DNA from: JBHHYU01 sp046757725
GTDB taxonomy: Bacteria; Desulfobacterota; Binatia; UBA9968
Reading direction: 5' to 3'
Assembly: GCA_046757725.1 (NCBI GenBank)
Contig: JBHHYU010000019.1
Coordinates: 1-37,149, forward strand
Length of the DNA stretch: 37,149 nt
Under the pieces are notes generated by a model. It was not told where the DNA came from and did no database searches. It saw only the letters and a program-made list of their open reading frames with translations. Shown here piece by piece: positions 16,667-25,467 of the stretch. Position 1 is the first letter of the stretch. Each line of letters opens with the position of its first letter. The position numbers and the translations under genes are program-made.

Positions 16667-16725
16667 TCTCTTAATTTAATAACGCAAAAACCGAACGAAC
16701 GACCGATAGGATACGGGAAGTTTTT

Positions 16726-17880
16726 ATGGGGATTGAAGAACTGATTTCTCATTATAAAGAATTTCTCGAGGAAGATCCCTTAAGTCGAGTTGCTGACTGG
16801 AAGGTGAAGCACCCGGGAACAAAGTTAGTCGGATGCTACCCGGTTTATACCCCTGTTGAAATTATCCATGCGGGAGGAATGTTGCCGGTAGGAATTGTCG
16901 GTGGAGGGAATCGACTCGAAATCGCCCACGCTGACTCTCGCTTTCAGTCCTTTATCTGTTCGATTGTAAAGAGCACCTTGGAGCTTGGTTTAACTAAGAA
17001 ACTGAATTTTCTCGATGGTATCGTCTTTCATTCCATATGCGACCCGGCAAGAAATCTAGGGAGCGTCTTTAAACGAAACTTCCCCCAACTCATGGTAGAG
17101 TACATACATTTCCCGCAAAATATGGTCTCACGCCACACCGAGGATTACTTGGTCGCCGAGTACACCCGCCTGAAGGCAAGCTATGAAACTCTTGCTGGAA
17201 AATCCATTACCGACGAAGCCCTGCGGCAAAGTATCCGTTTATACAATGAACAGAGGAAGTTGATGCGAGACCTCTATAACTTTCGCATGGAAAGACCCCA
17301 GGACTTATCGACCGTAGGGTGCTATGTCCTCAGTCGCATCGGGACATTACTCCCTGTTGAAGAACATATTACTATTTTGAAAGAAGCACTTTCACTACTC
17401 AACCAGAGGAATGAAAAACTAAAAGATCGGATCAAGGTTATCCTGGAGGGTTCTTTCTGTGAACAGCCCCCCCTGGAACTGATCGAGGGGCTTGAGGCTG
17501 CGGGATGTTACATTTTAGACGATGACTTTCTGCAAGGCTGGCGTTTTTTTACGGAAGATCTTCCGGTAGAGGACGACCCTATACGAAGCCTGGCACGGGC
17601 CTACATCAACAAGAGCGTTTTTTCTGGTGTTAAACACGATCTCAGAGAGCCCAAATCCAAACACCTGATTGATAAGGTAAGAGAAACTGGAGCGGCTGCG
17701 GTAGTGATTCTGGCCGCTAAGTTTTGTGAGCCCGCGCTGTTCGACTATGCGCTTTACCGTCAGGCGTTAGAACGTGAAGAGATTCCACACCTTTATCTCG
17801 AATTCGAGGAAAAGATGTGGATCTTCGATAAGGCTAGAACCGAAGTAGAAACCTTTGTCGAATCGATGCTGCTGGATTAG
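16726..17880 (+). CDS. Class I benzoyl-CoA-reductase-like subunit (BzdN/BcrC type)
   Basis: A 384-residue protein of the HgdB/BcrC family, the same length as the BcrC/BzdN subunit of ATP-dependent benzoyl-CoA reductase. The three N-terminal cysteines expected to ligate a [4Fe-4S] cluster are present: C37 (LVGCYPVYTPVEIIHAGG), C78 (SFICSIVKS) and C105 (HSICDPARN). With the next subunit it should form the catalytic heterodimer that takes single low-potential electrons from the ATPase pair. The same fold serves 2-hydroxyacyl-CoA dehydratases, but those have one homodimeric activator, whereas two different ATPases follow here. First gene of the operon; nine bases separate it from the next. Whether the substrate is benzoyl-CoA or another aromatic CoA ester is open. 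Confidence 0.85.
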   Translation: MGIEELISHYKEFLEEDPLSRVADWKVKHPGTKLVGCYPVYTPVEIIHAGGMLPVGIVGGGNRLEIAHADSRFQSFICSIVKSTLELGLTKKLNFLDGIVFHSICDPARNLGSVFKRNFPQLMVEYIHFPQNMVSRHTEDYLVAEYTRLKASYETLAGKSITDEALRQSIRLYNEQRKLMRDLYNFRMERPQDLSTVGCYVLSRIGTLLPVEEHITILKEALSLLNQRNEKLKDRIKVILEGSFCEQPPLELIEGLEAAGCYILDDDFLQGWRFFTEDLPVEDDPIRSLARAYINKSVFSGVKHDLREPKSKHLIDKVRETGAAAVVILAAKFCEPALFDYALYRQALEREEIPHLYLEFEEKMWIFDKARTEVETFVESMLLD

Positions 17881-17889
17881 GAGAACACA

Positions 17890-19191
17890 ATGGCAAAAAC
17901 TGCGGAAAATGTAAAAACAAATTATCAAGGTCAGATGCACCTTATTCAGAAGGAAACCATGGGCCGCTATTTTAAAACACTCACCCGCGCTGCTGAACAA
18001 GGAGAGGGTAAGGCCGTTTATATGCTGATCAGCGGCAACCCTGTGGAGCTGGTTCAGTGCTTTGACATGATCCCGGTATATCCGGAAATCAACGCCCTTC
18101 AATTGGCCGTCAAAAAGGTCGCTCTTCGCCATATTCAGAAGGCGGAGGAGGTTGGCTACTCGATGGATAACTGCGCCTATGTCAAAGCGGACGTCGGGCT
18201 TTTCCTGGGCGATCGCAAGACCCCCTTCGCCACGATCCCGGAGCCTTCCCTCATTCTATGCAACTACGTAGGGTGTAATGTCTACCTCCAGTGGTTCGAG
18301 CACCTCGCAGAATATTCGAAAGGTGAAATCTATAACCTCGATATCCCTTTCAATCGTCTTCCATCCGGTAAGCCGACTCCGGAGGATGTGACCTATGTGG
18401 TCCGACAGCTCGAAGAGGTGATCGAGGCCTGCGAGAGGATATCGGGGAAGAAACTGGATTATGCCAGATTGAAAAGGATCGTTGCCCTTTCGGGTGAGAC
18501 CGGAGAGATCTGGTCTCGGATCAAGTCCCTGACTAAAAACACCCCCTCCCCTTTCGATGCCTACTTCGATTCTGTAACCATGATGGCTCCGCTGTATTGC
18601 CTCAGGGGCACCGAAGAGGGGCTGAGGTTTTTTGAAACCGCTCTTAAAGAATTAGAAGAGAAGGTCCAGATGGGAGTCGGACCCCTTCCCGAAGAGCGCT
18701 TTCGATTCGTAATCGAAGGACCACCCCCGTGGCCGTATTTGCGTACGTTCCGAGATCTCTTTTCGAAATGGGGAGCTGTGGCGGTAGCGTCAACGTACTC
18801 CACCGTCGGCGGATTGTGGGAGTTCGGCTTTAAACATGACTCCAATCGCCCCCTAGAATCCATTGCCGAGCATATGCTCGAATGGAACGTCTGCAATCGT
18901 AGCTTTCTCCAACGTTACGAACAGATCCAACGTTACATTGAGGAATGGTCGGCAGACGCGCTGGTGATCCACTCCGTGAAGAGCTGCCGCTTGTTCTCCG
19001 CTGGACAGGGAGATATGCGGGAACATTTCACCAAAGACCTCAATATTCCCACTCTTCTTATCGAGTCGGATATCGAGGACCCCCGATATTTTTCCGAGGC
19101 GCAGCTGAAAAATCGCATCGATGCTTTTTTTGAATCACTGGAGCATAAAAAAATCTTGCAGAAGTCTTCAGCTACAGGAGGAAAGTCATGA
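17890..19191 (+). CDS. Class I benzoyl-CoA-reductase-like subunit (BzdO/BcrB type)
   Basis: A 433-residue partner of the preceding protein, the size of BcrB/BzdO. Cysteines at C57 (ELVQCFDMIPVYPE), C95 (MDNCAYVKADVG) and C124/C129 (LILCNYVGCN) are the candidate cluster and active-site ligands; in class I reductases this subunit and BcrC bind two [4Fe-4S] clusters and the CoA substrate. A GGAG site precedes the ATG, and its TGA overlaps the next ATG (ATGA), ensuring balanced synthesis with the ATPase. Family assignment is good; substrate specificity is not readable. Confidence 0.85.
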   Translation: MAKTAENVKTNYQGQMHLIQKETMGRYFKTLTRAAEQGEGKAVYMLISGNPVELVQCFDMIPVYPEINALQLAVKKVALRHIQKAEEVGYSMDNCAYVKADVGLFLGDRKTPFATIPEPSLILCNYVGCNVYLQWFEHLAEYSKGEIYNLDIPFNRLPSGKPTPEDVTYVVRQLEEVIEACERISGKKLDYARLKRIVALSGETGEIWSRIKSLTKNTPSPFDAYFDSVTMMAPLYCLRGTEEGLRFFETALKELEEKVQMGVGPLPEERFRFVIEGPPPWPYLRTFRDLFSKWGAVAVASTYSTVGGLWEFGFKHDSNRPLESIAEHMLEWNVCNRSFLQRYEQIQRYIEEWSADALVIHSVKSCRLFSAGQGDMREHFTKDLNIPTLLIESDIEDPRYFSEAQLKNRIDAFFESLEHKKILQKSSATGGKS

Positions 19192-20012
19192 CCTACGCCG
19201 CAGGTATCGACGTCGGTTCAACCCAGACCAAAGGCATCATTATCAATGAAAAGATGGAGATCGTCGGAAGGTCTCTTGTCCCTACCGGTGCCTATGTCAC
19301 GCGAGCTGCGGAGCACTGTTTCGCCGAAGCCGTGCTCCAAGTGGGGCTAAAACAGGAAGACGTAGCCTATGTAATCGGCACAGGATATGGAAGATACAAA
19401 GTTACTTTCGGTGACGCCCAGATCACCGAGATTGGTTGTCACGCCCGCGGGGCGAATTTCCTGTTTCCCGGTACGCGGACCGTCATAGACATGGGAGGAC
19501 AGGATGCAAAAGGGATCAAGGTAGGCGAGGAAGGAGATGTGAAAGACTTCGTCATGAACGACAAATGCGCTGCAGGAACCGGGAGATTCCTCGCCAACTC
19601 GGCTGAAGCCCTACTTCTTTCATTGGACGACATCGGGGAACGTTCTCTTCAGGCGAAGCATCCGGTCCGCCTTACCACCGTATGCACTGTTTTTGTCGAA
19701 TCGGACATCATGTCCTACCTCGCCCAGGGCAAAAAGGTTGAAGACATTTTGGGGGGCGTGCATAGCGCCATTGCGGCACGGACTATTTCTTTGGTGCGAC
19801 GAGTCGGGATTGAAGAGCAAATCACCTTTACCGGAGGAGTTTCACGGAACATAGGCATGGTTCGCGCATTGGAGAACAAACTGGGCACGAAAATCAACGT
19901 GAGCCCCGATTCCCACTATACAGGGGCGTTAGGGGCAAGCCTATTCGCACTGGAGCGCGCCGTCAAAGGAGAGGCAATAGGCAATCAGGAACGGGCGGAG
20001 GCGACAACATAG
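19188..20012 (+). CDS. ASKHA ATPase subunit of ring reductase (BzdP/BcrA-like)
   Basis: A 274-residue BadF/BadG/BcrA/BcrD-type ATPase. Phosphate-binding GIDVGSTQTKG (6-16) and the second loop DMGGQDAKGI (101-110) are canonical. The bridging-cluster cysteines are C127 (NDKCAAGTGRF) and C166 (TTVCTVFVESDIM); the subunit pair would hold one [4Fe-4S] between them and drive electron transfer by ATP hydrolysis. Its short length matches the Azoarcus Bzd type (BzdP and BzdQ both about 290) rather than the Thauera type, where BcrA is about 440. Start fixed by AGGAGG and the ATGA overlap. Confidence 0.87.
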   Translation: MTYAAGIDVGSTQTKGIIINEKMEIVGRSLVPTGAYVTRAAEHCFAEAVLQVGLKQEDVAYVIGTGYGRYKVTFGDAQITEIGCHARGANFLFPGTRTVIDMGGQDAKGIKVGEEGDVKDFVMNDKCAAGTGRFLANSAEALLLSLDDIGERSLQAKHPVRLTTVCTVFVESDIMSYLAQGKKVEDILGGVHSAIAARTISLVRRVGIEEQITFTGGVSRNIGMVRALENKLGTKINVSPDSHYTGALGASLFALERAVKGEAIGNQERAEATT

Positions 20013-20067
20013 TGTTTGTGCGGAAATTTGAACTCTGAAAATAGGGTTCCGGACTACGGGAGGATGC

Positions 20068-20901
20068 ATGGACTTCGTAGCAGGCATTGATATCGGTGCG
20101 AAAACTAGCAAGGTGATCGTTTTGGATGAGGAAAGGCGTGTGCGTGGTAAGAGCACGATAAAGACAAGACCCGATTTCCCCGAGGTGGCTAAAGAGGCTC
20201 TGGATTTGGCATTAGAGAAAGCAGGGTTTGGAGAGAAAGAATTGAGTTACATTGCGACCACCGGTTTCGGTCGATACAATGTGCCCTTTCGAGATATTCA
20301 GATCACCGACATCACTTGCGTCGGCCGTGGGGCGGTTTTCCTGTTTCCGAAGACCCGCTCCGTCTTAGACATCGGGGCTCAAAGCACGCGAGCCATACGG
20401 GTCCTGGAGAGTGGAAAGGTCCGAGAGTTTCGCACCAACGATAAGTGCGCCGCAGGAGCCGGAGGCTTCATCGAAAAGGCAGCCAAATATCTCGAGATAA
20501 AGGTCGAAGACGTTGGGGAACTCTCCATGAGATCGGACAAACCGCAGACTATCAGTAGCGTCTGCGCGGTGCTTGCGGAATCAGAGATCATCAATCACGT
20601 TTCCTCCGGAGACACAGTCGAAGATATTCTGCGTGGGGTTCACAATTCATTAGCTACCCGGGCCATGGCACTAATGAAAAGAGCCGGTCTTGAGGATGAA
20701 GTCACTTTTGTCGGAGGAGTGGCACGGCAAAAAGGCATGGTCCGAGCTCTCCGGGAAACATTGAAAAAAGAGATCAATGTCAGCGAGGAGCCCGATATGA
20801 TCGGGGCCTTGGGTGCGGCGCTTCTAGCGCAGCGCCGGCTGGAGAAGATCCGTCAAAGCCCGCAAGAACCGGCGATCAGGCCGCAGGCCAGCGTGGCGTA
20901 G
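20068..20901 (+). CDS. ASKHA ATPase subunit of ring reductase, second paralogue (BzdQ/BcrD-like)
   Basis: A 277-residue paralogue of the preceding ATPase; both bridging cysteines are kept (C127 in NDKCAAGAGGF, C166 in SSVCAVLAESEII). The nucleotide loops differ: GIDIGAKTSK replaces GIDVGSTQTK, and DIGAQSTRAI replaces DMGGQDAKGI, so the two sites are probably not equivalent, as in the BcrA/BcrD heterodimer. A GGGAGG site precedes the ATG, 55 bases after the previous gene. The presence of two distinct ATPases is the main argument for a class I benzoyl-CoA-reductase-type complex rather than a 2-hydroxyacyl-CoA dehydratase. Confidence 0.87.
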   Translation: MDFVAGIDIGAKTSKVIVLDEERRVRGKSTIKTRPDFPEVAKEALDLALEKAGFGEKELSYIATTGFGRYNVPFRDIQITDITCVGRGAVFLFPKTRSVLDIGAQSTRAIRVLESGKVREFRTNDKCAAGAGGFIEKAAKYLEIKVEDVGELSMRSDKPQTISSVCAVLAESEIINHVSSGDTVEDILRGVHNSLATRAMALMKRAGLEDEVTFVGGVARQKGMVRALRETLKKEINVSEEPDMIGALGAALLAQRRLEKIRQSPQEPAIRPQASVA

Positions 20902-21001
20902 ATGTATAGCTAGCAGCGATGAACCCTTGGTTCAGCTTAATGATGTAAGCCGTTATAACTATTTGAATGCTTTGAACGATGTTTTCTAGGAAGGAGCCGC
21001 G

Positions 21002-21763
21002 ATGAAACTGGAAGGCAAGTCAGCCATAGTGGCAGGCGGTGGAAGTGGCATTGGACGGGCCACGGCCATCACTTTGGCCCGAGAAGGAGCCCAAGTGGCA
21101 GTAGCGGACATTGCGGTGAACAACGCCGAGAAGGTTAAAGATGAGATCAAGACTATGGGGCGCCAAGCCATAGCTTGTGCGGTAGACCTCACCCAGCGAG
21201 TCGAGGTGGAGCAGACCGTAGAAAAAATTTTAGCCCAGTTCGCTCAGATCGATATCCTAGTCAATTGCGCGGGATGGGACAGGCTTGAGCCCTTCGTGAA
21301 GAGTGAGGAAGACACCTGGGAGCGAATCCTGGCCATTAATTTCAAATCGGTGCTCCATACTGCCAAGGCCGTCCTGCCTCATATGATCTCCCGTGGGTCT
21401 GGAAAAATCGTCAATATCGGTTCTGACGCCGGGCGGGCAGGCTCCAGTTGGGAGGCGGTCTATTCCGGTGCGAAGGGTGCTACCATAGCTTTTTCCAAGT
21501 CCCTTGCCCGCGAGGTGGCGAGGTACAAGATCAACGTCAATGTCGTCTGCCCTGGATTAACGGAGACCCCGCTGCTCCAGGCAGTCCGCTCCCAGTCGGC
21601 GGATACTGCAAAACTGATCGATGCCATCACTAAGGCTACCCCATTGAGACGGGTCGCAAAACCTGAAGAGCTGGCGGAGGCTGTGCTTTTCTTAGTTTCG
21701 CCCGGCGCCGACTTCATGACGGGACAGACCCTAAGTGTAAGCGGTGGTTTAACCATGATGTAG
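21002..21763 (+). CDS. SDR dehydrogenase, BadH-like (2-hydroxycyclohexanecarboxyl-CoA dehydrogenase type)
   Basis: A 253-residue classical short-chain dehydrogenase. Cofactor motif GGGSGIG (12-18), NCAGWD (88-93), catalytic Ser141 (NIGSDAGRAGSS), Tyr154 and Lys158 (YSGAK). The stretch NCAGWD...PF, the SDA.R.GSS block and the C-terminal SVSGGLTM strongly recall BadH of Rhodopseudomonas palustris, which oxidises 2-hydroxycyclohexanecarboxyl-CoA after ring reduction; FabG-type reductases usually read NNAG with other flanks. It has an AAGGAG site and follows the ATPases by 100 bases. The role in beta-oxidation-like processing of the reduced ring is inferred from this resemblance and the neighbours. 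Confidence 0.85.
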   Translation: MKLEGKSAIVAGGGSGIGRATAITLAREGAQVAVADIAVNNAEKVKDEIKTMGRQAIACAVDLTQRVEVEQTVEKILAQFAQIDILVNCAGWDRLEPFVKSEEDTWERILAINFKSVLHTAKAVLPHMISRGSGKIVNIGSDAGRAGSSWEAVYSGAKGATIAFSKSLAREVARYKINVNVVCPGLTETPLLQAVRSQSADTAKLIDAITKATPLRRVAKPEELAEAVLFLVSPGADFMTGQTLSVSGGLTMM

Positions 21764-21770
21764 GTTCAAA

Positions 21771-21801
21771 CGTGTTCGTGATCGTGATTCGTGTTCGTGA
21801 T
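21771..21801 (+). repeat. Short direct repeat upstream of the amidohydrolase-like gene
   Basis: CGTGTTCGTGAT occurs at 21771-21782 and 21790-21801, separated by CGTGATT, giving a GTGATTCGTG-rich tract in the 70-base gap. It contains no gene and no promoter that I recognise; replication slippage or a binding site are both possible. Confidence 0.6.
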
Positions 21802-21833
21802 GAAGCGAGCGCGAGCCACGAGAGGAGTAGAAG

Positions 21834-22685
21834 ATGGTAAACGGAACTAAAGCAATTGACTTCATGTACTACGTGGCAACACCCGAGTTCATCAGCAAAT
21901 GGAACAAGGCGAAAGAAGGAGAGCTCATTTGCCGTATGGAGCGCGCCATTGGCGGCTTGCCCGAGTACAAAAGCATTGATGCGATGATTGCCAAAATGGA
22001 TGAGGCTGGAGTTGAGAAGGTATTCATCACCCAATGCAAGATGTGGTCTTACCGGAACAAGTGGATGTACATGGACACGAGCCTAGAGGAGGTTGCTCAG
22101 TATGTCACAAGTCATCCCGACCGCTTTGTCGGGCTTGCAGGCTACAACCCCTTTCGGATCAAGGAATCCCTGCAAGAGATTGAGCGGGCAGTAAAGGAAT
22201 ACGGCTTTAAAGGGATCTATATACATATTTACGGGTTCGACATTCCGCTCCATGATTCCAAGATGTACCCCCTTTACGCGAAGTGCGTGGAGTTGGATAT
22301 CCCCGTCTCCATGCAGGTAGGCCATGTGTTGGAAGCCATGCCCAGTGAACATGCGCGCCCCATCTTTCTTGACCGGATTGCCAGCGACTTTCCGGATCTC
22401 AAGATCATCGGTGCCCATACGGGCTGGCCGTGGGTCGAGGAGCTCATATCCGTCTGCTACAAGTGGGACAACGTCTACTTTGGCGTGGATGCGTGGATGC
22501 CCAAGTATCTCAAACCAGAAATTATCCAGTTCATTAACAGTCGTATGGGGCAGGATCGTTCTTTATGGGGAACCAACGGACTTCCCTGGAAAGAGAGCCT
22601 GGACCAGGTTGAAGGACTCGGGCTAAGGGAAGAGACCAAGAAAAAACTTCTCAGGGAAAATGCGGCCCAACTCTTTAGGCTCTGA
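21834..22685 (+). CDS. Amidohydrolase-2 (ACMSD-like) fold protein with altered metal ligands
   Basis: A 283-residue TIM-barrel protein of the amidohydrolase-2 family. The expected first-strand HxH metal motif is absent: the sequence reads AIDFMYYV (7-14). Later His positions are kept (H164 in QVGH, H195 in GAHTGWPW), but the final Asp ligand is replaced by Asn248 (GTNGLPW, usually GSDxP). It may therefore bind metal weakly or not at all, or have a different mechanism. A GAGGAG site precedes the ATG, and the gene sits in the ring-reductase operon. No dedicated ring-opening hydrolase (oah or badI) is seen in the window, so this protein is a candidate, but that is speculation. Confidence 0.75.
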   Translation: MVNGTKAIDFMYYVATPEFISKWNKAKEGELICRMERAIGGLPEYKSIDAMIAKMDEAGVEKVFITQCKMWSYRNKWMYMDTSLEEVAQYVTSHPDRFVGLAGYNPFRIKESLQEIERAVKEYGFKGIYIHIYGFDIPLHDSKMYPLYAKCVELDIPVSMQVGHVLEAMPSEHARPIFLDRIASDFPDLKIIGAHTGWPWVEELISVCYKWDNVYFGVDAWMPKYLKPEIIQFINSRMGQDRSLWGTNGLPWKESLDQVEGLGLREETKKKLLRENAAQLFRL

Positions 22686-22727
22686 AAACCTCCTGCGGCA
22701 AGTAGCTGAAGGCTTTTTTAGAGGTAG

Positions 22728-22756
22728 CTGAAAGGGCCGCTTCGTCTCTCTTTCAG
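22728..22756 (+). repeat. Inverted repeat before the Fe-S protein gene
   Basis: CTGAAAG (22728-22734) pairs exactly with CTTTCAG (22750-22756) across 15 bases, ending next to the ribosome site of the following gene. It overlaps a direct repeat of GTAGCTGAA (22712-22720, 22724-22732). A leader hairpin influencing expression of the oxidoreductase genes is possible. Confidence 0.4.
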
Positions 22757-22768
22757 AAAAAGGCGGGA

Positions 22769-23434
22769 ATGAATATGGAGGATAAACAAACTTTAGCTCC
22801 AGAGGGGGAGAATCAGGCTCTGCCAACCATCAATCGGCACAAAGAGTTTATTGTTTCCGGCCAAATGGTCACGATACAGGCCCGGGAAGTACCAGCGGTT
22901 CCTGCTCCTTCAAACCACGGTGAACAAGTAAAAAAACACCTGCGGCCCGCAGAAATTCTGACCATCGAGGAGGTGGCTCGTCAACCCATCGACGGAATAG
23001 ACACACCAAAGATCCTGAGTGACATGGGAGATATTGGCCCACAGGCGCGGCTTTTTCTCTATCGGCCGGAGGGACATGCCATCCGGCACGAAGTCTTTGA
23101 AGATCCTCGGATCTGCCTAGATGTCCACCGGGGGGCGGTTATTGAAAATCTAGCAGAGAAACCTAGGGATGTGAGCGGTTGGCGCACACGGGAGTTTTTC
23201 ATCGACACTAAAGGTTGCCTAGGAGATGAATGCGGCCGGTGCGCGATCATGTGTCCGGAAAACGCAATCCACCTGAGAGGCCAAGGGAAAGGAAGTTTTC
23301 ACGAGATTGATCCCCTGGCTTGCAAGGGCTGTTTCATTTGCTGGGTCGAATGTGTCCGGACCGCCGCTGATTGTATCCTGGTGGACGGCAAAACCTTTGA
23401 GCCGGTTATGCGGTCAAAACATTTCGGGGAATAA
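22769..23434 (+). CDS. Two-cluster [4Fe-4S] protein with unrecognised N-terminal domain (POR delta-like)
   Basis: A 221-residue protein. The C-terminal third is ferredoxin-like: C150/155/158/162 (GCLGDECGRCAIMCP, with an unusual CX4C opening) and C185/188/191/195 (ACKGCFICWVEC), so two [4Fe-4S] clusters. The first 145 residues match nothing I know; they contain no membrane segment and few cysteines. It is the first of three genes (Fe-S, alpha-gamma fusion, beta) that together make a pyruvate-ferredoxin-oxidoreductase-like set, so it would be the delta electron-transfer subunit. The extended N-terminus is larger than standard PorD (about 100 residues) and might dock the complex to the ring reductase. 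Confidence 0.8.
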   Translation: MNMEDKQTLAPEGENQALPTINRHKEFIVSGQMVTIQAREVPAVPAPSNHGEQVKKHLRPAEILTIEEVARQPIDGIDTPKILSDMGDIGPQARLFLYRPEGHAIRHEVFEDPRICLDVHRGAVIENLAEKPRDVSGWRTREFFIDTKGCLGDECGRCAIMCPENAIHLRGQGKGSFHEIDPLACKGCFICWVECVRTAADCILVDGKTFEPVMRSKHFGE

Positions 23435-23469
23435 AAACAGCATGCCTCAATAGGCAAGGAGGTTTAGTA

Positions 23470-25458
23470 GTGACCACGGTATTATCAGGCACCGGCGCCG
23501 CAGCATGGGGATTTAGGCGATCACGTGTCCAGTGCTATCCCTATTATCCGATCACGCCTTCTACCTCCTGTTCTGAGCAGATTTCGCGTTGGGTTAACGA
23601 CGGAGCCATGGAGGCCGTGACTATCAATGCCGAATCTGAGCACAGCGCCGCCAGCCAAATCATCGCAGCCGGCAAAAGTGTCCGCGCCGGGACCGCAACC
23701 TCTTCCAAAGGTCTGCTTTATATGATTGAGGTCCTGGAAAACGCGGCTGGTGGTGGGATTCCCTGTGGTCTCTTTATAGGTAACCGCGCCACCGGCGCCC
23801 CGATCAATATCTGGGCTGATCATTCGGATGCTTACGCCATGCGTGATAGCGGGACAATCCAGATCTTTGCTGCGGATGCTCAGGAAACCCTCGACAACAT
23901 CATCCAGGGATATCGTATTGCGGAAGACCTAAGGGTGAGGCTCCCCTTCACGATAAATTTACGAGGATTCACCGGTACCCACGCCTACGAAGGGGTGGAC
24001 ATCCCAACACAAGACGAGGTGGACCGCTATCTCCCTCCCTTCAGCCCCCTCTACCCCTTATTCGCACCTGAGAAGCCGGTCACTTACGGGGCCATGCTCT
24101 CCGCCTATCCCTACCGACGGCACAAGAGAAATCAGATGGCGGCACTCGGCAATGCAGTCGAAGTAACCCTGCAGGCAGGAAAAGCATTCGGAGCAGCCTT
24201 CGGGCGTCCGTACGGCCTCTTTGAATGGGTGGGTGACAAAAAGGCCAAGCTTGTAATCGCCATTATGGGGGAATCCGCGAACCCCGGAGAAGTGGTCACC
24301 CGCTACCTACAGGGAAAGAAGGGAATCCCGGGGATTGCCTTGTTAAAGATCCGCCTATTTTCTCCATTTCCCGCGAAAGAAATCTCTCAGGCTTTGGCCG
24401 CGGCCGGAACAAAGGCCGTTGTTGTCTTTGACGAAGGGCTGCACCATGGGGCACCCTTCCCTCCGTTGGCCCAAAGGATAATCACTGCGCTGCATCTACA
24501 CCTGGGTATTCAATGCCCCAAGGTAGCCAGCGTAATCGGTGGCTTGGGAGGAAGTGAGGTCCGGCAAGAACATTTTCAAACCATGTTCAATTTGGCCGAA
24601 AACATGGCTGAGGGGAAACCCTACCGAACGGAGCCCTATTGGTTGGGCATCGAGGAGGACCCTATCTTTGCCGAGCGTGAAGGTCAGGTGAATCCTAAAC
24701 TCTGGCGGAAATGGGGAGAGGTCTGGAAGAAACAAGCTCGTAAAGAAAAATTTTATCGCCGGATTCCACAAGATACGCATGAGATTCGAATATACAGTCG
24801 AGCAGGGCAAGGAGCCATAACGTCCGCCGTCGGTCTTACCGGGGCAGGTATCCAAAGCGGCTACAAAATCCTGACTGTTCCCGCCTTCGGGTCGGAAAGA
24901 AGGGGGGCCATTATTACAACAGACACCTTGGTCAACGCCAACAAGACCACGCAGAGCCGCTCGTTCAGCCGGGCATGGGATCTCGTGATCCTTTACGATG
25001 ATACGATACTCCATTCTCCCGAACATCAAGTTTTGGAGGGGCTTAAGGAAGGGGGCACACTTCTAATTAACACCTCAGGTCTCGCCATTGAAAAGATCCG
25101 CCAGATCCTGAAAACAAACGAAAACCGGACCCGTGTCTTTACCGTGCCTGCAGGCGAAATTGCCCATCGGTTAGGGCTCAAACACTTGAACATGGTGATG
25201 CTCGGAGCCTTACACAAGGTCTATCAAAAAGTCCCCCTCGAAAAGGCGCTCGATTATTACAAAGAACATGTTCCCAAACCAACGGATAAAAATTTAAAAG
25301 CCATCCGAGAAGGCTTTACCGAGACTTCGGACCAGGAGATAAAGAAAACCAAAAAGGAGCACCATCTCGCCGTCGGTCAGGATTTTCTGGACTGGCGTCC
25401 TGAGGATCAATCTCATGGGAGCTGGCCATCAGCGGCGGAAGAACTTCACTATGGATGA
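23470..25458 (+). CDS. 2-oxoacid:ferredoxin oxidoreductase, alpha-gamma fusion (POR-like)
   Basis: A 662-residue fused subunit starting at GTG 23470 with AAGGAGG seven bases upstream. Residues about 1-330 are the PorA domain (YPYYPITPSTSCSEQ, LRGFTGTHAYEG), and about 435-640 are the PorG domain (IYSRAGQGAITSAVGL, TVPAFGSERRGA). The order alpha then gamma is opposite to the KorA fusion two genes downstream. With the beta subunit and the Fe-S protein it should oxidise a 2-oxoacid with CoA to an acyl-CoA and CO2, reducing ferredoxin. Pyruvate is the default guess; phenylglyoxylate or another aryl oxoacid is possible, since aromatic degraders carry such relatives. Confidence 0.85.
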   Translation: MTTVLSGTGAAAWGFRRSRVQCYPYYPITPSTSCSEQISRWVNDGAMEAVTINAESEHSAASQIIAAGKSVRAGTATSSKGLLYMIEVLENAAGGGIPCGLFIGNRATGAPINIWADHSDAYAMRDSGTIQIFAADAQETLDNIIQGYRIAEDLRVRLPFTINLRGFTGTHAYEGVDIPTQDEVDRYLPPFSPLYPLFAPEKPVTYGAMLSAYPYRRHKRNQMAALGNAVEVTLQAGKAFGAAFGRPYGLFEWVGDKKAKLVIAIMGESANPGEVVTRYLQGKKGIPGIALLKIRLFSPFPAKEISQALAAAGTKAVVVFDEGLHHGAPFPPLAQRIITALHLHLGIQCPKVASVIGGLGGSEVRQEHFQTMFNLAENMAEGKPYRTEPYWLGIEEDPIFAEREGQVNPKLWRKWGEVWKKQARKEKFYRRIPQDTHEIRIYSRAGQGAITSAVGLTGAGIQSGYKILTVPAFGSERRGAIITTDTLVNANKTTQSRSFSRAWDLVILYDDTILHSPEHQVLEGLKEGGTLLINTSGLAIEKIRQILKTNENRTRVFTVPAGEIAHRLGLKHLNMVMLGALHKVYQKVPLEKALDYYKEHVPKPTDKNLKAIREGFTETSDQEIKKTKKEHHLAVGQDFLDWRPEDQSHGSWPSAAEELHYG

Positions 25459-25467
25459 GGTAAAAAG

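Noticed and set aside
16726..20901. 2-hydroxyacyl-CoA dehydratase with activator
   Set aside because: The catalytic subunits share the fold, but two distinct ATPase genes are present instead of one homodimeric activator, and the sizes match BzdNOPQ.
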